Assembly (NCBI GenBank): GCA_027484655.1
Contig: JAIXSM010000034.1
Coordinates: forward strand, 1-64,000
From: Hyphomicrobiales bacterium
Lineage (GTDB): Bacteria; Pseudomonadota; Alphaproteobacteria; Rhizobiales; Beijerinckiaceae
DNA: 64,000 nt
Direction: 5' to 3'
Every line of letters starts with the position of its first letter. Position 1 is the first letter of the stretch. Below, piece by piece: positions 51,616 through 62,178 of this stretch. A program made the position numbers and the translations under genes. The notes under the pieces were generated by a model. That model saw nothing but the letters and a program-made list of their open reading frames with translations, ran no database searches and had not been told where the DNA came from.

Positions 51616-53259
51616 TCAGCGCTGCCAGGCGTCCAGCGCCTGGGCTAGCAGGCGTTCGCCCAACTGCCCCTTCTCGAGAGTGATCTTGGCAATGCGCCCG
51701 TCCGAGAGCCGAAGGGGCAGATCGAACCAGCCGCGGCTGCGGATCAGTTCAAGATTGCGCATTGTAAGGTTGGGATCCGCGGTCAGCGCGACGATGTAGA
51801 TCTGGTCGGTGATTTTTGCTGAAGCGCCCGCAAGCGGCTCGACCGCGGGCGCAGCCTCGTTGCGCATTTGCGGAGACCCGATCTCGGCGACCGGCGGCAG
51901 GCGCGATCCCTCCTGAGGCAGGAACCGGAATGTCAGCATGTGCGAGGCGCGCAACGTCGTATCGTTGTTCTTCTCGATCAGGAACATCAGACGCAGGCCG
52001 ACGCCCGGCAGATCGATGTCCGCGCGCAGGGCAGGCAGGCCCGCGCCGCCCGGGCGCCGGCTTTCCTCGATCCGCCATGAGGTTGAGCCCACGTGGGTTT
52101 CCACGTTCTGCTGATCGTTGGCGGCGGCCTGAACCAGCATGGCGGCCCGCTGCGCTGGGATTGCGCCCGGCGGCTGGGCCGCCTGCTGCTGGGGCTGCTG
52201 CTGCTGGACCTGCTGCTGCTGGGGCTGGGCCGGTCTCGCTGGTTGCGTCTGGGCCGGCGCCTGCGGCTGCTGCGCCGTGGCGGGTGGCGTCTGCTGCGCG
52301 CCTGCCTGCGTGCCTGCCTGCTCGGCGCCGCCGCCCACACGCTCGTTGATCTTGGTCGAACCCTCGCGAGCCTCCTGCCCGGCGCGGGGCCGCGCGAATT
52401 CCTCCTGCGGCACGCGCAAATGCCACGCCGCGAAGCCAATCCCGCCGCCGATCAGGACAATGAGCGGGATCCAGATGAGAACCTGTCGCGGAACTCTGGA
52501 GCTGATGTCCGGGCGAATCGGCGCGGCCGGACGGGGAAGGTCGCCCCGCCCTGCGGATGATCTGACGGCCGCCTGTTCCTCGCCGTCAGGCAAATCGGGG
52601 GAAGAAGCCGGCGGCGGCGGCTTTGGCGCCGCCTCATCAGGAAGCGGGGGATGTTGCTTGGCGCTGAACAGGGCGCCGAGGCGGCTTCTGCCCTCAGCCT
52701 TCAGTTCGGGCCCGCCGGCGCCCGAGGCCTGCGCCGACTTTGGTGGGGGCGGGGCGCCGAAACGGCCGGGCGCCAGCGGAGGCTTGGCGGCCCCTGGCGG
52801 CCGGGCCACCGCAGACGCGGCTCCTGCGCGCGCGGCGAGCGAGGCTCGCACCGGCGTCGGTGTGCGGGAGGATGGCGTCGCCTCCGCTGGAGCCGCATCG
52901 GCGGTGCGTAGTCCGCCGGGCGCCGGCGCGGTGGCTGCGGGCGCCGCCGTCGTATCAGGCCGGGCCGGAGCGGCCGGCGGCGATTCGGGATGGGGTATCG
53001 GCGCTGACGCCTGGGGTATCGGCGCTGGCGCTTGCGCCGGAGGCTGCTCCGCCTCCAGCTCGGCTTCGAGCCGCGCGACCGCAGCGTCGAGCGCCTGGCT
53101 CTCGGCCTCCAGATGCTCTTCTGAGACCGGCGGTTCGAGGGACCGCAACTGGTTCAGCAGCGCCTTGCGGGCGCGTTCATAGATGGCGAGCCTTGCATCG
53201 CGGCCGGCGTTCGGAAGCGCGGCAACTGCCCGCGCCAGCAACGGGTAGTAATCTGCCAT
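51616..53259 (-). CDS. Bitopic membrane protein with long Pro/Ala/Gln-rich linkers, downstream of purA
   Basis: A 547-residue protein. The N-terminal helical cytoplasmic domain (1-75) has LLARAVAALPNAGRDARLAIYERARKALLNQL. A Pro/Ala-rich linker (about 75-265) leads to one transmembrane helix (LIWIPLIVLIGGGIGFAAW). A Gln-rich periplasmic linker follows, then a C-terminal domain (about 390-547) with LRASHMLTFRFLPQEGS and ILEKGQL-like endings. It is common downstream of purA in Hyphomicrobiales, as far as I recall. Function unknown. The linkers create many spurious antisense frames. Confidence 0.78.
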   Translation of the reverse strand: MADYYPLLARAVAALPNAGRDARLAIYERARKALLNQLRSLEPPVSEEHLEAESQALDAAVARLEAELEAEQPPAQAPAPIPQASAPIPHPESPPAAPARPDTTAAPAATAPAPGGLRTADAAPAEATPSSRTPTPVRASLAARAGAASAVARPPGAAKPPLAPGRFGAPPPPKSAQASGAGGPELKAEGRSRLGALFSAKQHPPLPDEAAPKPPPPASSPDLPDGEEQAAVRSSAGRGDLPRPAAPIRPDISSRVPRQVLIWIPLIVLIGGGIGFAAWHLRVPQEEFARPRAGQEAREGSTKINERVGGGAEQAGTQAGAQQTPPATAQQPQAPAQTQPARPAQPQQQQVQQQQPQQQAAQPPGAIPAQRAAMLVQAAANDQQNVETHVGSTSWRIEESRRPGGAGLPALRADIDLPGVGLRLMFLIEKNNDTTLRASHMLTFRFLPQEGSRLPPVAEIGSPQMRNEAAPAVEPLAGASAKITDQIYIVALTADPNLTMRNLELIRSRGWFDLPLRLSDGRIAKITLEKGQLGERLLAQALDAWQR

Positions 53260-53333
53260 GGCGCGTTCTCACCACTCCTACGCTCGCCCGTCAACTTAAA
53301 TAAGCGACTTCCGCGACAGTCGGAAGCGGCGTC

Positions 53334-54629
53334 TCAGTCGCGGAACGGGTTGTGCACGAGGATCGTATCCGCCCGTTCCGGGCTCGTGGACAAAAGCGCT
53401 ACGGGGGCTTCGATCAGCTCCTCGACGCGGCGCACGTACTTCACAGCCGCGGCGGGGAGATCGGCCCACGAGCGGGCGCCTCGGGTCGTTTCGGTCCAGC
53501 CAGCAATGGTTTCGTAGATCGGCTCAACGCGCGCCTGCGCCGCTTGGCTGGCGGGCAGGTAGTCGATCACCTCCCCGTCGAGGCGGTAGGCGGTGCAGAC
53601 CTTGATCTCGTCGAAACCGTCAAGCACGTCGAGCTTGGTGAAGGCGATGCCGTCGATGCCCGAGGTCTTGACCGTCTGGCGAACCAGCACCGCGTCGAAC
53701 CAGCCGCAGCGGCGTGCGCGGCCCGTGACGGTGCCGAATTCATGCCCGCGTTCGCCGATGGTCTTGCCGATCTCGTCGGTCAGTTCGCACGGGAATGGCC
53801 CACCGCCCACGCGCGTGGTGTAGGCCTTGGCGATGCCGAGCACGTACTGCGCCGCCTTGGGACCAAGGCCCGAACCGGTCGCGGCGTTGGCCGCCACCGT
53901 GTTGGACGAGGTGACGAACGGATAGGTGCCGTGGTCGATGTCGAGAAGGGCGCCTTGCGCGCCCTCAAACAGAATGCGCTTGCCGCCGCGCCGCAAGTCC
54001 TCAAGCAGCGACCAGGTGCGGTCCATGTACTGGAGCACCTCGCCGGCGACCTGCGCCAGCTCGTCGCGGATCTGGGCGGGCTGGATTTCTGGTAGCGAGA
54101 AGCCGCGCCGCAGGGCGTTGTGGTGGGCGAGGAGGCGCTCGATCTTGGCGTCGAGCGTGGAAAGGTCGGCGAGGTCCATCACGCGGATGGCGCGGCGGCC
54201 CACCTTGTCCTCGTAAGCGGGGCCGATGCCGCGCATGGTGGTGCCGATCTTGGCGCCGGGCGAGGCGTTGTTCTCGCGCAGGGCGTCCAGCTCGCGGTGG
54301 ATGGACAGGATCAGCGGCGCGTTCTCGGCGATGCGCAGGTTGTCGCGGGTGACCTCGACCCCCTTCTCGCGCAGCTGGCCGATCTCCTTCACAAGGTGGT
54401 GCGGATCGACCACCACGCCGTTGCCGATCACAGACAGCTTGCCCGGACGGACGATGCCCGAGGGCAGGAGCGAGAGCTTGTAGACCACGCCGTCGATGAC
54501 GAGCGTATGGCCCGCGTTGTGCCCGCCCTGGAAGCGCACGACCACGTCCGCCTCGACAGACAGCCAGTCGACGATCTTGCCCTTGCCTTCATCGCCCCAC
54601 TGGGCGCCGACGACCACAACGTTGGCCAT
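53334..54629 (-). CDS. purA: Adenylosuccinate synthetase
   Basis: A 431-residue GTP-dependent enzyme joining IMP and aspartate for AMP synthesis. It has the GTP-loop [12 protein letters not shown] with the catalytic Asp, [12 protein letters not shown] with the catalytic His, [16 protein letters not shown], and [13 protein letters not shown]. The start [10 protein letters not shown] is typical. It is followed by the bitopic membrane protein gene after 74 bp, and the terminator of aroE lies in its upstream region. Confidence 0.97.
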   Translation of the reverse strand: MANVVVVGAQWGDEGKGKIVDWLSVEADVVVRFQGGHNAGHTLVIDGVVYKLSLLPSGIVRPGKLSVIGNGVVVDPHHLVKEIGQLREKGVEVTRDNLRIAENAPLILSIHRELDALRENNASPGAKIGTTMRGIGPAYEDKVGRRAIRVMDLADLSTLDAKIERLLAHHNALRRGFSLPEIQPAQIRDELAQVAGEVLQYMDRTWSLLEDLRRGGKRILFEGAQGALLDIDHGTYPFVTSSNTVAANAATGSGLGPKAAQYVLGIAKAYTTRVGGGPFPCELTDEIGKTIGERGHEFGTVTGRARRCGWFDAVLVRQTVKTSGIDGIAFTKLDVLDGFDEIKVCTAYRLDGEVIDYLPASQAAQARVEPIYETIAGWTETTRGARSWADLPAAAVKYVRRVEELIEAPVALLSTSPERADTILVHNPFRD

Positions 54630-54675
54630 GTGAATCTCTTCGCTCCGCGCCGACTGTCCCGGCGTTCAGACACAC

Positions 54676-54716
54676 AAAAAAACCCCGCGGCAATCCATGT
54701 CGGCGCCGGCCGGGGT
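54676..54716 (-). terminator. Terminator downstream of aroE
   Basis: On the minus strand ACCCCGG...CCGCGGGGT is followed by seven T. The loop is long. It lies between the aroE stop and purA. Confidence 0.75.
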
Positions 54717-54770
54717 CATTGCGCGTACGCTCTACCGGATTGGGAGGGGGAGGGCAAGGACGCAGCAGCC

Positions 54771-55613
54771 TTACAACGACGCCTCGATTTTGCGGCGAAG
54801 CTCCGGCGTCACCTTCGGCATGGGGCCGAACCAGTCGCGGAAGGCGGGGCGCGCCTGATGCAGCAGCATACCCAGTCCGTCCACAGCGCGCCCGCCGCGG
54901 CGCTTCGCCCGCGCCAGAAGGTCCGTCTCCAGCGGCGCGTACACGATATCGCTGACCAGCGCGCCCGCTGGCAGATCGTCAAGGGCGATCTCGAGCGGCG
55001 GTTGCCCTGTCATGCCCATGCTTGTTGTGTTGACGAGAAGTGCCGCGCCCGCCAGCGCCTCCTCGCGCTCATCCCAGGCGATGGCGCGCACGCGGGCGCC
55101 GAACTCTGTCGCAAGCTGCTGCGCGCGTTCAGGGGTGCGGTTGGCGAGCCGGATTTCCGGGGCGCCTTCGGCGAGAAGTCCGGCAAGGATCGCGCGCGCG
55201 GCGCCGCCGGCGCCCAGAACGACTGCGGGGCCCTGATTGGCGCGCCAGTCGGGCGCGGCTTCGCGCAGGGATTCCACGTAACCGAACGCATCGTAGTTGA
55301 ATCCGCGCAAGCGCCCGTCGTCGCCCACCACGACGCAGTTCACCGCGCCGATGGCCTGCGCCACGGGATCCACCTCGTCGAGCATCGGCAGCGCCAGCTC
55401 CTTGAGCGGGATCGTCAGGTTCACGCCCGCAAAACCCAGCGGATGCAGCGCGCGCAGGGCTTTCTCAAGCCCGTCGGGCTTTACCGCGAGAGGCGCGTAG
55501 TGGCCCAGCATCCCGTATTCGGCGAGCCAGTAGTTGTGAATGGCGGGCGAACGCGAATGCATGATGGGAAATCCCATCACGCCAGCGAGAAGATATTTTT
55601 CAGCGTGGGGCAT
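54771..55613 (-). CDS. aroE: Shikimate dehydrogenase
   Basis: A 280-residue NADPH-dependent enzyme of the shikimate pathway. The substrate site is FPIMHSRSPAIHN. The catalytic lysine is in NLTIPLKE. The NADP-binding fold is VVLGAGGAARAILAGLL and ANRTPERAQQL. The conserved NTDG aspartate segment reads GFNYDAFGY, a variant with the Asp kept. LVNTTSMGM and a C-terminal GLGMLLHQARPAF complete the family pattern. It is downstream of vapBC with a gap of 12 bp, perhaps on its own promoter. Confidence 0.94.
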   Translation of the reverse strand: MPHAEKYLLAGVMGFPIMHSRSPAIHNYWLAEYGMLGHYAPLAVKPDGLEKALRALHPLGFAGVNLTIPLKELALPMLDEVDPVAQAIGAVNCVVVGDDGRLRGFNYDAFGYVESLREAAPDWRANQGPAVVLGAGGAARAILAGLLAEGAPEIRLANRTPERAQQLATEFGARVRAIAWDEREEALAGAALLVNTTSMGMTGQPPLEIALDDLPAGALVSDIVYAPLETDLLARAKRRGGRAVDGLGMLLHQARPAFRDWFGPMPKVTPELRRKIEASL

Positions 55614-55625
55614 CGCTTTTGTCCA

Positions 55626-56033
55626 TCAGGGCGCGACGGCGACGTCGGTCGCGCGAAGCAGTCTGTCATTCGTGAGGATCGGCGCGCCGGCGGCCTTCGC
55701 ATGGGCGTAGTGGAAGCAGTCGAAACTGCTCAGGCGTTTCTTGCCGACCCCTTGCTGAACGGCTGCGGAGATCGCCAGCGAAAGGATTTCCGCAGGTGAG
55801 GCTTGCGCATCTCTTAATTCGATCTTCCGTTCGCGCAGCCACTGCATGACCGCGCCAAGCGTATCGGGCAGTGGCGCTTCGAGCTTTTCCGGCCGCGCCA
55901 GGATGAGGACGGCTTCCCAGACTGCAAGCGCTGATGTGAATGGCTCGCTGGCTTTTGTCAGCGCCTCGTCGTAGGCGTCGGCGTCGGGCTCACTGACGAA
56001 CAAAGAGACGATCGCGCAGGCGTCCACAAACAT
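55626..56033 (-). CDS. vapC: VapC-family PIN-domain toxin
   Basis: A 135-residue PIN nuclease. The acidic active-site residues are in place: Asp4 (MFVDACAIV), Glu40 (AVWEAVL), Asp105 (SSFDCFHYAHA) and Asp123 (LTNDRLL). VapC toxins cut tRNA or rRNA when freed from VapB. Its ATG overlaps the antitoxin stop codon by one base (TGATG), the usual coupled order. Confidence 0.92.
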   Translation of the reverse strand: MFVDACAIVSLFVSEPDADAYDEALTKASEPFTSALAVWEAVLILARPEKLEAPLPDTLGAVMQWLRERKIELRDAQASPAEILSLAISAAVQQGVGKKRLSSFDCFHYAHAKAAGAPILTNDRLLRATDVAVAP

Positions 56034-56278
56034 CAGGGACCACCCTCCAGTTCATGATAGACGTCGCGGGGTAGCGGCTCGTTCGCCCCCGGGCGAGGAG
56101 TAATTCCACGTTCGTTCAGGATGCGCGCAGCGGTTTGCGACGGCGTCTCCGGGCGACGACGGCGCTCCAGCGCCGCGCGCAGCGCGTCGGCGACGACTTC
56201 GTTAACGTCGCGGCCCTGAACCTCCGCGAGCCTGAGGGCCAGTTCCTCGATTTCCGCCGTGGGTTTGAACGCGCCCAT
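56033..56278 (-). CDS. vapB: VapB-type antitoxin
   Basis: An 81-residue antitoxin with an N-terminal ribbon-helix-helix-like part (FKPTAEIEELALRLAEVQGRDVNEVVADALRAALERRRR) and a C-terminal segment (PGANEPLPRDVYHELEGG) that probably covers the toxin. I chose the ATG at 56278 because GGAGG sits seven bases before it; ATG codons at 56290 and 56305 are alternatives. It should autorepress the vapBC operon together with VapC. Confidence 0.85.
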   Translation of the reverse strand: MGAFKPTAEIEELALRLAEVQGRDVNEVVADALRAALERRRRPETPSQTAARILNERGITPRPGANEPLPRDVYHELEGGP

Positions 56279-56338
56279 GGGAACCTCCATGCTGCATAAT
56301 AGCACAGGCCCCCTTCGGGTTCATCCGCGCAGTCGCGC

Positions 56339-57409
56339 TCACGCCCCGCGCAGGGACGCCTCCATGTACGCAGATACGCGGGACCACTGGCTCCCCTGGC
56401 TGAGAGCCTCGCGCCACGAGGCGACGATGCGGGCGGCCATTGGCGAGGCTTTCGCCTTTCGGTCGAGCACATCCTGCGTCTTGTCCCGCGCCGCCTTCAT
56501 CACGTCGGCTGGGAACGCGCTCACCTTCACGCCCGCGCGCAACAAGTCCACGAGCGCTGCGCCGTTCTGATGCTCAGCCTCCGCCAGCGCCGCCGAATGC
56601 TCCGCCTGACAGGCGTTCTCCACCACGCGCTGAAGATCGGGGGTGAGCTTTTCAAAAGCGGCGAGCGAGACCAGCGCCTCGCCGGCGCCGTTGGGCTTGT
56701 TGAAGCCCGGCATGTAATAGTGCGGCGCGATGCGGTGCAGCCCCAGCGGCAGATCGTTCACCGGCGCCAGAATCTCAACGGCGTCAATCGTTCCCCGCTC
56801 CAGCGCCGGATAGATGTCGGCCGGCGGGATCGACTGCGGCGTGGCGCCGAGCGCGGCGTAAACCTCGCCGCCCAGCCCCTGCACGCGGATGCGCAGGCCG
56901 CTCAGGTCTTTCAGGCTCTCAACCGGCTTGCGGAACCATCCGCCCATGGACGGGCCGGTGTTGCCCGCCAGCAGGCCGCGCACGCCGCGGGGTCGGTAGA
57001 GTTCGTCCCACAGTTGCTGGCCGCCGCGATGCTCGATCCACGTCTGGTGGGCAAGCGGACCCATGCCGAACGGCGCCGTGGTGAAGAACGCCGCGCCCGG
57101 CAGTTGCCCGTCCCAGAAGAAGGACGCGGTGTGCCCCATCTCCGCCGCGCCGGACGACACAGCGTCGAACACGCCGAAGGCCGGCACGATATGCCCGGCC
57201 GCGAAAACGTCCACACGCAGGCGCCCCCCGCTCATCGCGGTGATCCGCTGCGCGAGCCGCTCCGCGGAAACCCCCGGGCCGGGAAGGTTTTTGGCCCACG
57301 AGGTGACCATGCGCCATGTGACCGGGCCGGCCTGCGCGCGGGCGACAGCCGGGGCGGCGAGGGCGGCGGCGGCGGAGCCGGCGATGAGGCGGCGGCGGGA
57401 GGGGAGCAT
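56339..57409 (-). CDS. TRAP-transporter substrate-binding protein (DctP family), Tat-like signal
   Basis: A 356-residue periplasmic receptor. The N-terminus LPSRRRLIAGSAAAALAAPAVARAQ is a twin-arginine-type signal. The DctP fold has TWRMVTSWAKNLPGPG, GGRLRVDVFAAGHIVPAFGVFDAVSSGAAEMGHT, and LKDLSGLRIRVQGLGGEVYAALGATPQSIPPADIYPALERGTIDA. It resembles TakP-like alpha-keto-acid receptors. No DctQ/DctM membrane genes are next to it. AAGGA precedes the ATG. Confidence 0.9.
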   Translation of the reverse strand: MLPSRRRLIAGSAAAALAAPAVARAQAGPVTWRMVTSWAKNLPGPGVSAERLAQRITAMSGGRLRVDVFAAGHIVPAFGVFDAVSSGAAEMGHTASFFWDGQLPGAAFFTTAPFGMGPLAHQTWIEHRGGQQLWDELYRPRGVRGLLAGNTGPSMGGWFRKPVESLKDLSGLRIRVQGLGGEVYAALGATPQSIPPADIYPALERGTIDAVEILAPVNDLPLGLHRIAPHYYMPGFNKPNGAGEALVSLAAFEKLTPDLQRVVENACQAEHSAALAEAEHQNGAALVDLLRAGVKVSAFPADVMKAARDKTQDVLDRKAKASPMAARIVASWREALSQGSQWSRVSAYMEASLRGA

Positions 57410-57492
57410 GGCGCGGTCCTTGTAGTCACCACGAAGGGATCACGCGGGCAGCTTGGCCCGCGTGTCTGGTTTCAGCGAAGACTGCGTATCGA

Positions 57493-59495
<2,003 letters not shown>

Positions 59496-59600
59496 GCGAT
59501 ATGACGAACGGTAGCGCGAAGGCGGACGGGCTTCAAGGCGATAATCGCGGCTGGCCCGCTGTGTCCCCGGCTGGCTGGACCCCGGGTGGGGGCTGCCCGC

Positions 59601-60359
59601 TCAGGCCGGGGGCGGCAACTTTTTCAGATACGGCGGGCGCGGGATGCTCATATGCGCGGCGCGCAGGGCGACCGACCAGCGATCCCGCAAATCATGAAAA
59701 TAAGGATCGGCGTTGTCGATGCGATGATCGACCTCGAGCGAAAGCTGATCGCGCGGCAGCACGGCGATGTCGATGGGCAGGCCCACGCCAAGGTTCGAGC
59801 GCATGGTGGAGTCCATGGACACCAGCGCCAGCTTCAGGGCCTCATCGACGCTCGTGTCGTAGGCCACCGCGCGGTCGAGCACGGGCTTGCCGTATTTATG
59901 TTCGCCGATTTGCAGATAGGGCGTGTCCTGCGTCGCCTCGATGAAGTTACCAGCTGAGTAGATCATGAACAAACGCGTGCGCCCGCCCGCGATCTGCCCG
60001 CCGAAGAGGAGCGTGAGATCGAACGAGATCCGCGCACTTTCAAGCGCGTCGCCCTGCACGTCGCGCACCTTGCGCACTGCCCGGCCGATCAGTTCCGCGG
60101 CCGCGAACATGCTCGGCGCGTCCATGAGGCGTTCGAGGGCGCCGGTGTCCGGGTTCTCGAGGCCTTCGGTCACGTGGTTGATGATGTTTTGCGTGAGCGA
60201 CAGGTTGCCCGCGGTCGCAATCATCATCACGCGCTCGCCGTCGCGGCGGAAAACATGCAGCTTGCGAAACGTCGAGATGTTGTCGAGACCCGCGTTCGTG
60301 CGCGTGTCCGCAATCATCACCAGCCCTTCGCGCACGAGAATGCCACAGCAATAGGTCAT
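59601..60359 (-). CDS. Proteasome-type protease (Anbu/BPH family)
   Basis: A 252-residue Ntn-hydrolase related to HslV and 20S beta subunits. It begins MTYCCGILVREGLVMIADTRTNAGLDNISTF, so Thr2 is the expected nucleophile after Met removal. The conserved DTSVDEALKLALVSMDSTMRSNLGVG is typical of Anbu. The gene is last in a cluster with ATP-grasp, alpha-E and transglutaminase-like genes, the standard Anbu neighbourhood. Anbu assembles into a split ring; its substrate is unknown. A 76-bp gap separates it from the transglutaminase-like gene. Confidence 0.93.
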   Translation of the reverse strand: MTYCCGILVREGLVMIADTRTNAGLDNISTFRKLHVFRRDGERVMMIATAGNLSLTQNIINHVTEGLENPDTGALERLMDAPSMFAAAELIGRAVRKVRDVQGDALESARISFDLTLLFGGQIAGGRTRLFMIYSAGNFIEATQDTPYLQIGEHKYGKPVLDRAVAYDTSVDEALKLALVSMDSTMRSNLGVGLPIDIAVLPRDQLSLEVDHRIDNADPYFHDLRDRWSVALRAAHMSIPRPPYLKKLPPPA

Positions 60360-60435
60360 TGAAACGCCCCCTCAATGCGGCTTCTTAGCGCCCTGCGGGG
60401 GCCGCCTCAACTGTGCGCGCAGCGATCTCCCCGTC

Positions 60436-61209
60436 TCAATCCGCTCGACGGACCGAAACCGACGAAGCAACGGACAAGGGCTGCGGAGCAGCCCGCGTCG
60501 CGCCTGCGTCAAGGGCGTCGAGGCCGACAGCGGCGCGCACGTGGCCATCGTGCGGACAGATCACGTTCACGGGGTCAAACCCTATCCAGCCGACGCCCTC
60601 AACATACGCCTCCGCCCACACATGACGTTTGCCCTCGCGTTCTTCGGGATGCAGGACGTATCCGGCGATGAACCGCGCGGGAGCGCCCATGAGACGGGCG
60701 CAGACGATGAAGCGATGGGCGAGCGCTTCCGCCTCGTCGGTATCCTGCGGATTTGTTTGCGCCGCCTCGTCGTCCCGGGCCTCTGTTTCCCCGTGCTGCA
60801 GGCGCAGCAGCAGGGTGTGCAACCGTTCAATCATGTTGCCGCCGCTGATCCGCGCAGCGATCTCCCGCGACGGCGCATCCGGCATGGTCAGCCCTGTGTC
60901 GCGCAGGAAAAGCCCCGGGGGGAAGCGCTCCACCGTGGCGCGGACGATGCCGGCGGCGTCGAACGTTTCGACAACGCCCTCGGCGACGATGCGCAACTGC
61001 GAGGTGACGCCGCTGACGCCCAGCGCGTGCACCACGTTGCCGAAGGCGTCCTCGCCTAAGCGCAGGCGGCTGTCCCCATCAGTCTCCACGCGCCATCGCA
61101 CCACGTGCTGGCTTTCGTGACTGCGCGGCGTCAGGCGCAACGCCTGATTGAGAGATTTCACGGGCGGTTCAAACGACTGCTCGATTTCGTGCCGGATGAC
61201 GATCCGCAT
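60436..61209 (-). CDS. Transglutaminase-like protein lacking the expected catalytic Cys
   Basis: A 257-residue protein with an N-terminal beta domain (bacterial transglutaminase-like N) and a C-terminal papain-like core. GAPARFIAGYVLHPEEREGKRHVWAEAYVEGVGWIGFDPVN keeps the His (HVWAE) and Asp (FDPVN). Where active family members have GVCQDFAH, this protein has DEAEALAH, so the nucleophilic Cys is replaced by Ala. It may be a pseudoenzyme of the Anbu cluster. It follows the alpha-E gene by 6 bp. Confidence 0.88.
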   Translation of the reverse strand: MRIVIRHEIEQSFEPPVKSLNQALRLTPRSHESQHVVRWRVETDGDSRLRLGEDAFGNVVHALGVSGVTSQLRIVAEGVVETFDAAGIVRATVERFPPGLFLRDTGLTMPDAPSREIAARISGGNMIERLHTLLLRLQHGETEARDDEAAQTNPQDTDEAEALAHRFIVCARLMGAPARFIAGYVLHPEEREGKRHVWAEAYVEGVGWIGFDPVNVICPHDGHVRAAVGLDALDAGATRAAPQPLSVASSVSVRRAD

Positions 61210-61215
61210 GGGCGC

Positions 61216-62178
61216 TCAGTTCAGGAGATATTGTTCGGCGAGAAGGGCGCCGAGTTTGTTGTTGTCTTCGATGAATTCGCTCAGGAACTCATGCACGCCA
61301 GTCTTGAAAACATCGTCGAGGGATGTGTTTTCAAGCCTCAGCAAAACGGCGCGCGCATGGCGCTGGGCCGGGCCCTGCTGGCCATAGGCGCGTCCGATCG
61401 CATCGACGAAGCCGGCGAGGTTGTCGTAACATGACACCAGCGAACGCGGCATTTCCTTCTTGCGGATCAGCAGGTCGGCGATGAGCCACGGCTTGATGCT
61501 CTCGCGATACACCCAGTGATAGGCGGTCAGCGCGGAGACCGCGCGCAGGATCGCCGTCCATTGGAAGTAGTCGAGCGAACCGCCCACCGTTTCCGTTTCC
61601 GGCAGCAGCACATGGTACTTCACGTCGAGAAGGCGGGCGGTGTTGTCCGCGCGTTCCGTGTAAAGCCCCACGCGACTGAACCAGTACGCGTCATTGCGCA
61701 GCATGTTGCGATAGGCGAGCCCGTCGAAGTCCCGGGACATGCCTTTCGCGGCGTCAAGCGCGGGATCGATACGGTCGCGGGTCATGCGCTCGAAGGGCGC
61801 AACGGCGCGCTCGATGTTGAGCATCTCGATCCACGCGGAATTGACGCCTTGCCACATCTCCGCCGTGAGCGCGGTGCGCACGGCGCGCGCATTGGCGCGG
61901 GCGCGGTCCATGCAGTAGCGGATGGACGAGGGGTTGTCCGCATCAAACACGAGGAAGCGCAGCACTGCGGATTCGTCGGCGACCTCGTTGGTCTTGCGAA
62001 AACGCTCATGGGCGCCCAGCGCCACCAGCGCGCTCTCCCATTCCGCGCCGGAGGCGCCGCCATAGGCTTTGGGCAGCGCCGCAAGCCGGGACGTGATGTC
62101 GATAATGCGGGCGGTGAACTCGGCGCGCTCCACATAACGGGCGAGCCAGTACAGATTGTCGGCGGTGCGCGCGAGCAT
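61216..62178 (-). CDS. Alpha-E domain protein
   Basis: A 320-residue all-alpha protein of the alpha-E family (COG2307). It starts MLARTADNLYWLARYVERAEFTARIID and contains ARANARAVRTALTAEMWQGVNSAWIEM, and RVGLYTERADNTARLLDVKYHVLLPE. Members always sit beside a circularly permuted ATP-grasp gene and a transglutaminase-like gene. They are proposed to act in peptide ligation or modification, but the reaction is not established. The start overlaps the ATP-grasp stop by one base. Confidence 0.93.
   Translation of the reverse strand: MLARTADNLYWLARYVERAEFTARIIDITSRLAALPKAYGGASGAEWESALVALGAHERFRKTNEVADESAVLRFLVFDADNPSSIRYCMDRARANARAVRTALTAEMWQGVNSAWIEMLNIERAVAPFERMTRDRIDPALDAAKGMSRDFDGLAYRNMLRNDAYWFSRVGLYTERADNTARLLDVKYHVLLPETETVGGSLDYFQWTAILRAVSALTAYHWVYRESIKPWLIADLLIRKKEMPRSLVSCYDNLAGFVDAIGRAYGQQGPAQRHARAVLLRLENTSLDDVFKTGVHEFLSEFIEDNNKLGALLAEQYLLN

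Noticed and set aside
52150-52300. CTG/CAG-rich tract as a trinucleotide repeat locus
   Set aside because: It is the codon pattern of a Gln/Pro/Ala-rich linker within the membrane protein gene, irregular and not a tandem repeat.
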